Shown: positions 8,440-16,501 of the stretch, in pieces
Position numbering within the stretch: position 1 is the first letter of the stretch
Layout: every line of letters begins with the position of its first letter
From: Mycobacterium innocens
Lineage (GTDB): Bacteria > Actinomycetota > Actinomycetes > Mycobacteriales > Mycobacteriaceae
DNA: 39,999 nt
Assembly (NCBI RefSeq): GCF_900566055.1
Contig: NZ_UPHQ01000118.1
Coordinates: 1-39,999 of the forward strand
Reading direction: 5' to 3'
Notes under the pieces: model-generated
Told to the model about the DNA's origin: nothing
The model's database searches: none
What the model saw: the letters and a program-made list of their open reading frames with translations, nothing else
Made by a program: the position numbers and the translations under genes

Positions 8440-9102
8440 GTGGGACTGCTGTTTCGGCTGCTCGAGTTGCTGGTGCTGGCCGCGCCGGTGATCGGCGTGA
8501 TCTATGCCGGCATCCGGGCGCTGTCGTCGCTGAATAGGCAACGGGAGGCTTCGAGTGATCCCGCTGAATTTGCGGCGGCTGATTCGCGTGAGATCGGCAA
8601 TCATGCATCGCACTGGCGCGCGATACGACGCGCGATCGATGCGCACGACCACACCGATGCTCGCTGGCTGGAGTACGAACTCGATCCCGCCAAGCTCCTC
8701 GACTTCCCGGCCATGACCGACATGCGAGATCCGCTGACGACAGCCTTTCACAAGGCCAAACTGGCGGCCGACTTCCACCGGCCGGTTCGTGCGGAAGATC
8801 TCCTCGGGGACCGGGAGGGCGCGCGACAGTACCTCGACGCTGTCGAAAGCTATGTGACCGCGTTCAACGCCGCGGAAGCAGAGGCCATTCGCAAAGGCAG
8901 GAGCGACTTCTCACGGGAGGAACGGCAGCGCCTGGCGCGTGCCCAGAGCCTATTGAGGGTGGCGGCCGACACTTCCGCGACGCAGCAGGAGCGACAGCGC
9001 GCATATGGTTTGGCGCGCACCGAACTCGACGGCCTCGTCGTATTGCCGAGCAGCATCCGGGCCAGCATCGAGCGCGGAATCGCCGGCGAAATAGACGGGT
9101 AA
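8440..9102 (+). CDS. Membrane-anchored protein of unknown function
   Basis: A 220-residue protein with one N-terminal transmembrane segment (about residues 5-26, LLELLVLAAPVIGVIYAG). It is followed by a charged, largely helical cytoplasmic-looking region rich in Glu, Arg and Ala. Conserved-looking blocks are WLEYELDPAKLLDFPAMTD and FHKAKLAADFHRP. No enzyme motif is visible. The start is GTG at 8440; ATG codons just upstream (8418-8426) are in another frame. It converges on the NYN gene, separated by a strong hairpin. The function is unknown; similar anchored proteins occur across mycobacteria. Confidence 0.75.
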   Translation: MGLLFRLLELLVLAAPVIGVIYAGIRALSSLNRQREASSDPAEFAAADSREIGNHASHWRAIRRAIDAHDHTDARWLEYELDPAKLLDFPAMTDMRDPLTTAFHKAKLAADFHRPVRAEDLLGDREGARQYLDAVESYVTAFNAAEAEAIRKGRSDFSREERQRLARAQSLLRVAADTSATQQERQRAYGLARTELDGLVVLPSSIRASIERGIAGEIDG

Positions 9103-9111
9103 CCTCTCGTG

Positions 9112-9162
9112 GCCGAGTCGGGTGGCCGAAGGGCCCAACCCTCTTCGGCCACCCGACTCGGC
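9112..9162. terminator. Bidirectional hairpin terminator
   Basis: A perfect 20-base inverted repeat (9112-9131 with 9143-9162) surrounds an 11-base spacer, so the RNA from either strand folds into a very stable stem. It fills the 62 bases between two convergent genes. There is no U tract, which is common for mycobacterial intrinsic terminators. Confidence 0.75.
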
Positions 9163-9164
9163 GA

Positions 9165-10034
9165 TCAACCCGCGTCGCTGTGCAGGCGCACCATCCGGGT
9201 GGTGCTGCTCTCGTCAAGGTCGACTACGTCGCTACGGGAGCGCAGAAAGTCGCTGAATGACTTGAAGCCCAGCGATTTCTCGCTGAACGAGGGGTCCATC
9301 CGCTTCATCTGGGCCTTGACCATCGAGTTGTGCTGCCAGTCCGCGTCGTCCTTCTCCTGGCCGATCCGAAGCGCCCGTTCGAGCAGTCTGGTGGCCGCGG
9401 CCTGCGGATCCGGTGCGGTCGGCTCCTCGTCCGGCTCCGCGGCGCTGGCATGGCGTCCTCGTTTCTTGGGCTGCGCCGCCACGACGGTGGTGGATATCCC
9501 GGGCAGCGTGTCGTAGGTGACGAACTCGTCGCAGGCGGCGGCCAGCGACCGACTGCTGGCGCCGGCCACGCCGATGCCGACGACATACCGGCCCAGCCGC
9601 TTGCAACGCTGCGCGAGCGCGATGTAGTCGGAATCGCCGCCGACGATCACCACGTGAGTCAGGTCGGGTAGCCGGAACATATCCTCGACCGCATCGACGG
9701 CCAGGCGAATGTCGGCTCCGTTCTTGCCGTACGCGGCTGCCGGGAACAGTTGCACGAGATCGACCGCGCGCCCGACCAGCTGGCCGTGGTAGCGGGCGTT
9801 CACCTCGGCCGACCAATCCGCGTACGCACGGGTGAGCACCAGGGTGCCGAACGACGAGGCGAAGTCCATGATCGCGCCCAGGTCGACGGTCGCCGCCCGC
9901 AACCGCTCCGTGTCCAGCCCCTTGGCCTTGTCCTTTTGGAAGGTGCCGCGTCCGTGTACTTGGTCGTAGCGCGAGATCACGATGTTGTCGAAGTCGAAGT
10001 AGACGGCCACGCGGCTCGCGCTGGAATCGGTCAT
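9165..10034 (-). CDS. NYN-domain protein with C-terminal OST-HTH domain
   Basis: A 289-residue putative RNase/RNA-binding protein. The N-terminal NYN (LabA/DUF88, PIN-like) domain shows acidic metal-ligand segments VAVYFDFDNI (about residues 9-18), GADIRLAVDAVEDM and IVGGDSDYIALAQRCKRLG. A low-complexity linker with Pro, Ala and Glu follows. The last 75 residues fit an OST-HTH/LOTUS domain (DPSFSEKSLGFKSFSDFLRS). NYN domains are metal-dependent nucleases and OST-HTH domains bind RNA, so a role in RNA processing or decay is likely. Starts at 10034, 10043 and 10064 are possible; 10034 places the conserved domain soon after the N-terminus. It is divergent from the thiolase gene. Confidence 0.85.
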   Translation of the reverse strand: MTDSSASRVAVYFDFDNIVISRYDQVHGRGTFQKDKAKGLDTERLRAATVDLGAIMDFASSFGTLVLTRAYADWSAEVNARYHGQLVGRAVDLVQLFPAAAYGKNGADIRLAVDAVEDMFRLPDLTHVVIVGGDSDYIALAQRCKRLGRYVVGIGVAGASSRSLAAACDEFVTYDTLPGISTTVVAAQPKKRGRHASAAEPDEEPTAPDPQAAATRLLERALRIGQEKDDADWQHNSMVKAQMKRMDPSFSEKSLGFKSFSDFLRSRSDVVDLDESSTTRMVRLHSDAG

Positions 10035-10086
10035 GATCGTCATCGTGCCGTGTGCCACCACCAAATGGCATCAGAACGGAGTGACA

Positions 10087-11247
10087 GTGAGCGCGACCAG
10101 GCGCATTGCAGCCATCGTCGGGGTGCATAACACTCGCCAGGGGCGCCGCCTCGACGGCGAAACCTCCCGCAGTCTGGCGGTCAAGGCTATTCGGGGCGCC
10201 CTCGATGACGCCGGCCTCGACCTCGAAGACGTGGACGGGATCAGTGCCGGCGCATTGTCCACGGCACTGATCTACGACCTCCGCCTCGGGCCCGCCTGGC
10301 AGGGGCTGGGGTTCGGGATCGGCATGATCACCGAGGCCGTCACCGCGATCGAGCACGGCATGGCCGACGTGGTGGTCCTCGTCGCCGCCCAGGCGGGTGA
10401 ATATCGCGAGCACGCGGCCACGGCGCCGTGGACCCGGCCGGAGAACGAGTTCGTGGCGCCGTGGGGGATGTTCACCGCCGCCGAGTTCGCACTCATCGCC
10501 CGTCGCCACATGCACGTCCATGGGACCACCCGCGAGCAGCTGTCCATCGTTGCGGCCACCATCCGCAACAACGGCTCGCGAAACCCGGAAGCCGTTTACT
10601 ACCAACGCGGACCGTTCACCCCCGAGGACATCACCGCATCACGGCTCATCGCCGAGCCCTTTCACCTGCTCGATTGCGCCACCACCTCCGAGGGAGGCTG
10701 CGCCCTGGTGGTGGCGAACCTGGACAAGGTGCAGGTCGCCAGACAGCCGATCTACGTGTTGGGAAGTGGCGCAGATCATTACGGTCCGTCGTATCAGCAC
10801 CCACCGGCATGGGACCTCGCGGGCCGGCGCGGTGATCCGGTCAATGGCGTGGTGGGCAGCCGTGCGGCCGATCGTGCGTTCGCGCATTCCGGGCTGCGTC
10901 GTGACGAGGTCGATGTGCTGGAACTCTACGATCCGTTCTCGTTCGAGATCATCCGTCAGCTGGAAGCGTTCGGCTTCTGCGGCCCGGGAGAAGGCGGACC
11001 GTTCGTCGCCGACGGTCACATCGCCATCGGCGGCAGCCGCCCGGTCACCACCGACGGCGGAACCATGTCCTTCAGTCATGCCGGGAGGAATCCGCAAATG
11101 ATGCAGCGCGCGATTCGAGCGGTTCAGCAGTTGCGCGGCGAGGCCGGCGCACTTCAAGTTCCGGATGCACGTATCGCGTTGTGCAGCAACGGAGGAGCGG
11201 GTGCATTGTTCACCACGGTGCTGATCCTCGGAGCCGAACCGCGATGA
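10087..11247 (+). CDS. Thiolase-fold lipid-transfer-type protein, Ltp2-aldolase-like
   Basis: A 386-residue protein of the SCP-x/lipid-transfer thiolase group. The segment that should carry the nucleophilic cysteine reads GPAWQGLGFGIGMITEAV (about residues 68-85) and has no cysteine. The C-terminal TDGGTMSFSHAG and LCSNGGAGALF blocks are kept. Thiolase-fold proteins without this cysteine that pair with a DUF35 protein include Ltp2, the retro-aldolase of steroid side-chain degradation. Retro-aldol cleavage of a beta-hydroxyacyl-CoA is therefore the best guess. GTG at 10087 is chosen because GGAG at 10078-10081 is five bases away. Its stop overlaps the DUF35 start (ATGA). Confidence 0.85.
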   Translation: MSATRRIAAIVGVHNTRQGRRLDGETSRSLAVKAIRGALDDAGLDLEDVDGISAGALSTALIYDLRLGPAWQGLGFGIGMITEAVTAIEHGMADVVVLVAAQAGEYREHAATAPWTRPENEFVAPWGMFTAAEFALIARRHMHVHGTTREQLSIVAATIRNNGSRNPEAVYYQRGPFTPEDITASRLIAEPFHLLDCATTSEGGCALVVANLDKVQVARQPIYVLGSGADHYGPSYQHPPAWDLAGRRGDPVNGVVGSRAADRAFAHSGLRRDEVDVLELYDPFSFEIIRQLEAFGFCGPGEGGPFVADGHIAIGGSRPVTTDGGTMSFSHAGRNPQMMQRAIRAVQQLRGEAGALQVPDARIALCSNGGAGALFTTVLILGAEPR

Positions 11248-11666
11248 GTTCGGGCGAGGTGTTGCGGCCGCAGAGCGGGCCGGTGCCGCACCCTAGCAGT
11301 CCGCTCAGCGCTCCTTTCTGGGACGGGTGCCGAGTAGGCGAGCTGCGCTATCAACACTGTCAGGCGTGCGGCGCGGCGAATTTCCCGCCGGCCGAGCACT
11401 GCCGGCAGTGTCTGTCCAAGAATCTCACCTGGATGCGCAGTGCCGGGGTCGGCGAAATATACAGCTGGACAGTGGTTTACCGGCCGGTGACAGCCGAGCT
11501 CGAGCCGCCCTATGCGCCGGCGATCGTCACGCTGGACGAGGGCTACCAGATGCTGACCAACATCGTCGGGATAGCACCGGCGGATCTGGCCATCGGCATG
11601 CGGGTGCAAGTGCAATTCCACGAGATTGGCTCTGACCTGACGCTGCCGTATTTCACGCCGTCTTAG
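11244..11666 (+). CDS. DUF35 OB-fold/zinc-ribbon acyl-CoA-associated protein
   Basis: A 140-residue protein with an N-terminal rubredoxin-like zinc ribbon (CQACGAANFPPAEHCRQC, about residues 37-54) followed by an OB-fold (DUF35). Proteins of this family form complexes with thiolase-like enzymes or acyl-CoA hydratases; the DUF35 part of ChsH2 binds and activates the Ltp2 aldolase. The ATGA overlap with the preceding thiolase-fold gene supports obligate pairing and equal expression. The length is normal for the family and all four cysteines are present. It ends 91 bases before the convergent fadD1. Confidence 0.9.
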   Translation: MSSGEVLRPQSGPVPHPSSPLSAPFWDGCRVGELRYQHCQACGAANFPPAEHCRQCLSKNLTWMRSAGVGEIYSWTVVYRPVTAELEPPYAPAIVTLDEGYQMLTNIVGIAPADLAIGMRVQVQFHEIGSDLTLPYFTPS

Positions 11667-11757
11667 ACCGGTGTCGATCACAGCTGTCACATGTGTCTGC
11701 GCGCCGTGCGACTGATAGTGCGCCGTTCACTGTCGCGTCCAACAGCTCGACGGAGTT

Positions 11758-13350
11758 CTAGGCGTCGTCGCGAAACGCGATCCGGTATGCCGTGCCGCGT
11801 GGCTCGCGCACCCACAATGTCTCGCCCGCGCCGACGATTGTTGCGTCGCGGATCAACTGGCGCTTGAGCACCTTGTGCGTGGCGGTGCTGGGCAGGTCGG
11901 CGGCGATGCGGACGTACCGTGGCCTGGCCTTGGGGGACAGGTCGGGCTGTGCGTCGAGGAATGCTTCGAACGAGCCGGGGTCGAAGGCGCGGCCCCGGTG
12001 CAGCACGACCGCGGCCATCACCTGGTCACCGACATGCTCGTCCGGCACCGCATAGACCGCTACTCGGTTGATAGCGGTGTGGCGCAACAAGATTCGTTCT
12101 ATCGGCGCAGCCGCCAGATTCTCGCCGTCCACCCTCATCCAGTCGCTGGTGCGGCCGGCGAGATGGATCCAGCCCTGCGCGTCGCGGTAGCCGAGGTCGC
12201 CGGACCAATACATGCCGTGGCGCATCCGTTCGGCGTTGGCGTCGGGGTCGTTGTAATAGCCGCTGAAGAAACCCGATCCGGTCGTGTTGACCAATTCGCC
12301 TACGGCCTCGTCGCCGTTGAGTAGGGCACCGCGCTCGTCGAAGCGCGCAACGGGGCACTCAGTGACGGTCTCGCTGTTGTACACCGCGACTCCGGGGGCG
12401 CCCTTACCGATCGAGCCGGGCGGAGTTCCGGGTTCACGGATCACGATGACCGCGTTTTCGGTCGAGCCGAAGCCGTCTTCGACCTGCACCGCGAAGCGAC
12501 GCGCGAACTCCTCGATGTCCTTCTCGTTGGCCTCGTTGCCGAACGCCACCCGCAGCGGATTGTCGGCGTCGTCCTCGCGCTCCGGGGTGGCCAGGATGTA
12601 CGCCAGCGGCTTGCCGACATAGTTCATGTACGTGGCGTGGTAGCGGCGGACGTCGGCCAGAAAATTAGTGGCCGAGAACTTTGCCGGCGCAATGGCCGCG
12701 CCGGACACCACCGCGGGCGCCCATCCGGCGACCACGGCATTGGAGTGAAACAGCGGCATGGACACATAGCAGGTGTCCTGCTCGGTGAGCGCGAAGCGCT
12801 CGGTGAGGCTGCGCCCGGCGAACATCGGCATCAGCTGCGACACCTGCACCGCCTTGGGGCTTCCGCTGGTGCCGGAGGTGAAGATCATCATGAACGGGTC
12901 CGTCATGTCGACCTGGCGATGCGGGACCAACGGACCGGCGGCGGCCACCAATTCGGCCCACTGCGGTGTCGCGGTGTCGAGAATCCGGGTGCCGGCCAGG
13001 TCCAAGCCGTGCAGCAGGTCGCGGTGTTCGGCGTCGGTCACCACGATCTGGCAGTCCGCCTTTCTGATGTCGGCGGCCAGCGCCTCGCCCCGGCGGGTGG
13101 TGTTCAGGCCGCACAGTACATAGCCGCCCAGTCCGGCCGCCGCCATCTGGGCCAGCATCTCGGGTGTGTTGCCCAGCAGAGCACCGATGTGCATCGGCCG
13201 GCCCGGATCGGCGGCGGCGATCAATGCCGCGGCGCGCGCCGCTGACTCCGCCAGATACTGGCGCCAAGTCCATTGCAGATCATGGTATTTCACGGCGACC
13301 GACGAATCGGATGCGCGCTGTTGCAACAGCGTTTGGATGGTGTCAGTCAT
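11758..13350 (-). CDS. fadD1: Fatty-acid-CoA ligase FadD1
   Basis: A 530-residue acyl-CoA synthetase. The adenylation motifs are MMIFTSGTSGSPKAV (A3), DGFGSTENAV (A5), YWSGDLGYRDAQGW (A7), RTSDWMRVDGENL (A8) and a C-terminal lysine in STATHKVLKRQL (A10). The N-terminus MTDTIQTLLQQ and the overall sequence match, from memory, M. tuberculosis FadD1 (Rv1750c), a paralogue of FadD17. The divergent flavin monooxygenase next door matches Rv1751, so the gene pair is conserved. The start at 13350 has GGAGG upstream on the minus strand; a much longer open frame upstream is not used. It activates a fatty or other carboxylic acid; the natural substrate is not established. Confidence 0.88.
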   Translation of the reverse strand: MTDTIQTLLQQRASDSSVAVKYHDLQWTWRQYLAESAARAAALIAAADPGRPMHIGALLGNTPEMLAQMAAAGLGGYVLCGLNTTRRGEALAADIRKADCQIVVTDAEHRDLLHGLDLAGTRILDTATPQWAELVAAAGPLVPHRQVDMTDPFMMIFTSGTSGSPKAVQVSQLMPMFAGRSLTERFALTEQDTCYVSMPLFHSNAVVAGWAPAVVSGAAIAPAKFSATNFLADVRRYHATYMNYVGKPLAYILATPEREDDADNPLRVAFGNEANEKDIEEFARRFAVQVEDGFGSTENAVIVIREPGTPPGSIGKGAPGVAVYNSETVTECPVARFDERGALLNGDEAVGELVNTTGSGFFSGYYNDPDANAERMRHGMYWSGDLGYRDAQGWIHLAGRTSDWMRVDGENLAAAPIERILLRHTAINRVAVYAVPDEHVGDQVMAAVVLHRGRAFDPGSFEAFLDAQPDLSPKARPRYVRIAADLPSTATHKVLKRQLIRDATIVGAGETLWVREPRGTAYRIAFRDDA

Positions 13351-13518
13351 GGCTTGTGGTCCTCCGTTCATGCGGGGCACCCCGTGTGAGCCGGCCAGCG
13401 ATGCGGCACCGCTCACCATGCCGTCGGCGGCGGACACACCGGTGGCGTGGGTCGAGACTGATGCCCCGGTGCTCCGTTGAGCGCGGGTAAGCCGCGTGGG
13501 CACCTTATGCTTGCGCTG

Positions 13519-14754
13519 ATGTCTGAGACAACCACGTGCGCGATTATCGGCGGCGGCCCGGCCGGCATGGTCCTCGGGCTGCTCCTGGCCCGGGCTGGTG
13601 TCGAGGTCACCCTGCTGGAGAAGCACGGTGACTTCCTACGGGATTTCCGCGGTGACACCGTGCATCCGACGACCCTGCGGCTGCTCGACGAGCTGGGACT
13701 GTGGCAGCGTTTCGCGGCGCTGCCCTTCAGCGAGGTCCGCAAGGCGACCTTCGATACGGGCGGACGTTCGGTGACCTACGTCGACTTCGAGCGGCTGCGC
13801 CTACCCCACCCGTATATCGCGATGGTGCCGCAGTGGGATCTGCTGAACCTGCTCGCGGAGGCGGCCCAGGCCGAGCCGACCTTCACGTTGCGCATGAAGA
13901 CCGAAGCCACCGGGCTGCTGCGCGACGGCGATCGGGTGGTCGGAGTGCGCTACCAAGGACCCGACGGCCCCGGTGAGCTGACGGCAGAGCTGACCGTGGC
14001 GTGCGACGGGCGCTGGTCGATGGCACGTCAGGAGGCCGGGCTGAGGGCACACGACTACCCGGTCAAGTTCGACGTGTGGTGGTTCAAGCTGCCGTACGAG
14101 GACACCACGGAATTCTCGTTGCTGCCGCGATTCGGACCGGGCAAGGCCCTGGTGGTGATTCCCCGGCAAGGGTACTTCCAGATCGCCTACCTGGGGCCCA
14201 AGGGTGCCGACGCCGCGTTGCGGGAGCGCGGCATCGAGGCGTTCGGCCGTGACGTCGCCGCGCTGGTTCCCGAGGCGGCCGAGTCGGCGGCGGCGCTGAC
14301 GTCCATGGACGATGTCAAGCATCTCGACGTGAAGGTGAACCGGCTGCGGCGCTGGCACACCGATGGATTGCTATGCATCGGTGACGCCGCGCACGCGATG
14401 TCGCCGCTGGGCGGTGTCGGGATCAACCTGGCCGTGCAGGATGCCGTCGCGGCGGCGACCATATTGGCCGAACCCCTGCTGCGACACCGGATCACCGATC
14501 GCGACCTGGCCGCCGTGCGGCGCCGCCGCCTCCTTCCCACCGTGGTGACTCAAACGGTGCAACGGGTACTGCACCGGATGCTGGTCGGCCCACTGCTTGG
14601 CGGCAAGGACCCGACCCCGCCGGCGGCGTTACTCGCGGTGGTGGACAAATTGCCGTGGCTGTCGATGCTGCCCGCCTACTTTGTCGGCGTGGGGGTGCGG
14701 CCCGAGCATGCCCCCGCATTCGCCCGCCGCGGACCCGGCAACACCAGCGGTTGA
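13519..14754 (+). CDS. FAD-dependent monooxygenase (PHBH fold), Rv1751-like
   Basis: A 411-residue class A flavoprotein hydroxylase-type oxidoreductase. The dinucleotide-binding motif IIGGGPAGMVLGLLLARAG lies at about residues 9-27. The family's second FAD motif, GDAAHAMSPLGGVGINLAVQDA, starts near residue 292 and is quoted here only in part: GDAAHAMSPLGG. The HGDFLRDFRGDTVHP region resembles M. tuberculosis Rv1751. Such enzymes hydroxylate aromatic or polyketide-like substrates with NAD(P)H and O2. ATG 13519 is preferred to the in-frame ATG at 13507 because it gives the usual short N-terminus before the Rossmann strand. It is divergent from fadD1 across 168 bases. The substrate is unknown. 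Confidence 0.9.
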   Translation: MSETTTCAIIGGGPAGMVLGLLLARAGVEVTLLEKHGDFLRDFRGDTVHPTTLRLLDELGLWQRFAALPFSEVRKATFDTGGRSVTYVDFERLRLPHPYIAMVPQWDLLNLLAEAAQAEPTFTLRMKTEATGLLRDGDRVVGVRYQGPDGPGELTAELTVACDGRWSMARQEAGLRAHDYPVKFDVWWFKLPYEDTTEFSLLPRFGPGKALVVIPRQGYFQIAYLGPKGADAALRERGIEAFGRDVAALVPEAAESAAALTSMDDVKHLDVKVNRLRRWHTDGLLCIGDAAHAMSPLGGVGINLAVQDAVAAATILAEPLLRHRITDRDLAAVRRRRLLPTVVTQTVQRVLHRMLVGPLLGGKDPTPPAALLAVVDKLPWLSMLPAYFVGVGVRPEHAPAFARRGPGNTSG

Positions 14755-14811
14755 CCCTGGACGCATGGCCGGACACCGTGCGGTCGTCGAAGCGCCCGTA
14801 AGCCGGGGTTA

Positions 14812-14841
14812 GGTTTGACAGCGCCGTCTCTGGGATACTTA
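14812..14841 (+). promoter_or_regulatory. Candidate promoter of the small secreted protein
   Basis: TTGACA at 14815-14820 is followed after 15 bases by TACTTA at 14836-14841, a slightly short SigA-type arrangement. The same bases also read GGTTT (14812-14816), 15 bases, then GGGATA (14832-14837), which is close to the mycobacterial SigF pattern. The sequence cannot tell which applies. Confidence 0.35.
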
Positions 14842-14903
14842 CGGATAGACGTCACCGTAGTCGCTGACGTAGTGCCCACGGCGACTGAAGGAGGGGCGAG
14901 GGG

Positions 14904-15146
14904 ATGATCGCGAAAAAGTTCGCAGGGAAAGCCGTAATCGCCGCAGCGTTGGGAGCATCCGCGCTCGGACTCGGGGGTGCTGCCGCACAGGCTGACCCGG
15001 GGCAGCCGTGGATTCCGCCGGGCCCGCATATCAACGATCGGGGTATTGCGAACCCGTTCCCGCCGGGGCAGGTTCAGCAAGTCTGCCCCTGGCAGGCGCC
15101 GCCCGGCCATTGGATCGGGGGCCCGCACGGGTTGCCGTGCACCTGA
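14904..15146 (+). CDS. Small secreted proline/glycine-rich protein
   Basis: An 80-residue exported protein. A Lys-Lys N-region and hydrophobic alanine-rich core end at ALGLGGAAAQA-DPGQPW, a clear Sec signal peptide with cleavage around residue 30. The mature part is about 50 residues, Pro/Gly/Trp-rich, with two cysteines (VCPWQAPPG and LPCT) that could form a disulfide. A strong ribosome site (AAGGAGGGG at about 14887) precedes the ATG. Similar short exported proteins are common in mycobacteria and their function is unknown. It converges on pimC with only three bases between stop codons. Confidence 0.8.
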   Translation: MIAKKFAGKAVIAAALGASALGLGGAAAQADPGQPWIPPGPHINDRGIANPFPPGQVQQVCPWQAPPGHWIGGPHGLPCT

Positions 15147-15149
15147 CCT

Positions 15150-16328
15150 TCATGCGGTGAATGGGGAACCTGCGTCCGTCAGCCGGATCGCCTCGTCCAC
15201 ACGGGAAACGCCGGGTTGACCGTCGCGGGCAGTTAGTGCAATCAACATGCCGGCCGCGGCTTGCTGCCAGGTGAAGGCTTCGGCGCGCCGTCTTGCGCAG
15301 GCACGGCGGTCGTGCTCGGGGCGGCTGACGACGCTGCGGACCGCCGCTGCGATGGCGACCGGGTTGTTGCCGGCCGATGCACCGCTGTCTAAGGTGATGA
15401 TCTCGGCCAGCGCCGACGTGCGCGATACCACGACCGGGGTCCCGCAAGCCAGTGATTCCAGTGCGGCCAGCCCGAAGGTCTCGTGCGGTCCGGGGGCCAG
15501 GGTCACGTCGGCGCAGGCCAGCATGGTGGCGACGGCGCGTCGATCGGAGATGAAACCGGTGAACTCGACGGGAAGACCCGCGGCCTGACGTTGCAGTCTG
15601 GCGCGCATCGGACCCTCGCCGACGACGACCAGGCGGGCGTCGACACCGGCGTCACACAATGCGGCGACCGCATCGATGCTGCGATCGGCACGCTTCTCGA
15701 CCGACAGCCGGCCGCAGTGGACCAGCAGGATCTGTGTGGGTGCGGCGAAACGTTGGCGCACCAGGGAGCTGCGCCGGCGCGGGTGGAAGGTCTGCAGATC
15801 GACGCCCAGTGGGACGGTGGCGATATTCGTCGCGCCGATGCGGTCGAATTCCGCACGCGCGAACGCGGTGGTGCACACCACGGTGTCGTAGTCGGCGGCG
15901 GTTCGCCGGTTCGCCACGTCTGCGAATGCCCGGGCGGTGCGCCGCGGAAGCAGCTGGCCGGCGAAGCGATCGAGGCGTTCGTGGGAGATCATGACCGTTG
16001 TCACGCCGCGGTCGCGCCCCCAGCGGCCCAGTGATCGCAGGGTGAGCCGGTCGGAGACCTCCAGGGCGTCGGGCCGCAGCGTTTCCAGCAACGCCCGCAC
16101 GGGCCCGGGCAGCACCGCGCGGTAGCCTCCGGTGAAGGGAATCAGCTTGGCCGGCAGGGTGATTCGCACGACACCGGTGCCCAACCGAGTATGTGTGGCC
16201 CGGGCACCGGGAACGATCAGAAATACCTGATGGCCGCGTGCGCAGTATTCCGATCCCAACCGGTCGACGGCGGTCCGGAGCCCGCCGGAACGAGGTCCGT
16301 AGAAGTTGGCGACCTGAACGACACGCAT
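15150..16328 (-). CDS. pimC: Alpha-(1,6)-mannosyltransferase PimC-like, GT4 family
   Basis: A 392-residue GT-B glycosyltransferase. The N-terminal MRVVQVANFYGPRSGGLRTA and the C-terminal EX7E motif (HETFGLAALESLACGTPVV) are diagnostic of GT4 enzymes. From memory it matches closely the PimC of M. tuberculosis CDC1551 (MT1800), reported to add the third mannose to phosphatidylinositol dimannoside from GDP-mannose. That gene is in the RvD2 region, absent from H37Rv. The cytoplasmic-membrane location is inferred. ATG 16328 is chosen; a TTG four codons upstream is less likely. The sulfite-oxidase-like and membrane-protein genes nearby fit the same ancestral region. Confidence 0.85.
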   Translation of the reverse strand: MRVVQVANFYGPRSGGLRTAVDRLGSEYCARGHQVFLIVPGARATHTRLGTGVVRITLPAKLIPFTGGYRAVLPGPVRALLETLRPDALEVSDRLTLRSLGRWGRDRGVTTVMISHERLDRFAGQLLPRRTARAFADVANRRTAADYDTVVCTTAFARAEFDRIGATNIATVPLGVDLQTFHPRRRSSLVRQRFAAPTQILLVHCGRLSVEKRADRSIDAVAALCDAGVDARLVVVGEGPMRARLQRQAAGLPVEFTGFISDRRAVATMLACADVTLAPGPHETFGLAALESLACGTPVVVSRTSALAEIITLDSGASAGNNPVAIAAAVRSVVSRPEHDRRACARRRAEAFTWQQAAAGMLIALTARDGQPGVSRVDEAIRLTDAGSPFTA

Positions 16329-16391
16329 ACCGTGAGACAAACGGTCTCTCGTGTGCGGTCCATGAGGTCTACTCGACCGATGCCTGAACGG

Positions 16392-16434
16392 TCCATGAAC
16401 TCCATGAACTCCTGCTCAGGACGGCTGCTCAGGA
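16392..16434. repeat. Two short direct-repeat pairs
   Basis: TCCATGAAC occurs twice in tandem (16392-16400, 16401-16409), and CTGCTCAGGA occurs twice, 13 bases apart (16412-16421, 16425-16434). They lie in the 173 bases between pimC and the metallopeptidase lipoprotein gene, where no other feature was recognised. Confidence 0.6.
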
Positions 16435-16501
16435 AGACCGGCCAGCCGGCGGCTGCGCCCGATCGCCGCGGTCGTTCCGGGTTTGCGACCGGCCGTTCTG
16501 C

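Noticed and set aside
9232..10605. 457-residue minus-strand open frame
   Set aside because: Arg/Gly/Pro-rich shadow overlapping the NYN and thiolase genes in another frame; no domain.
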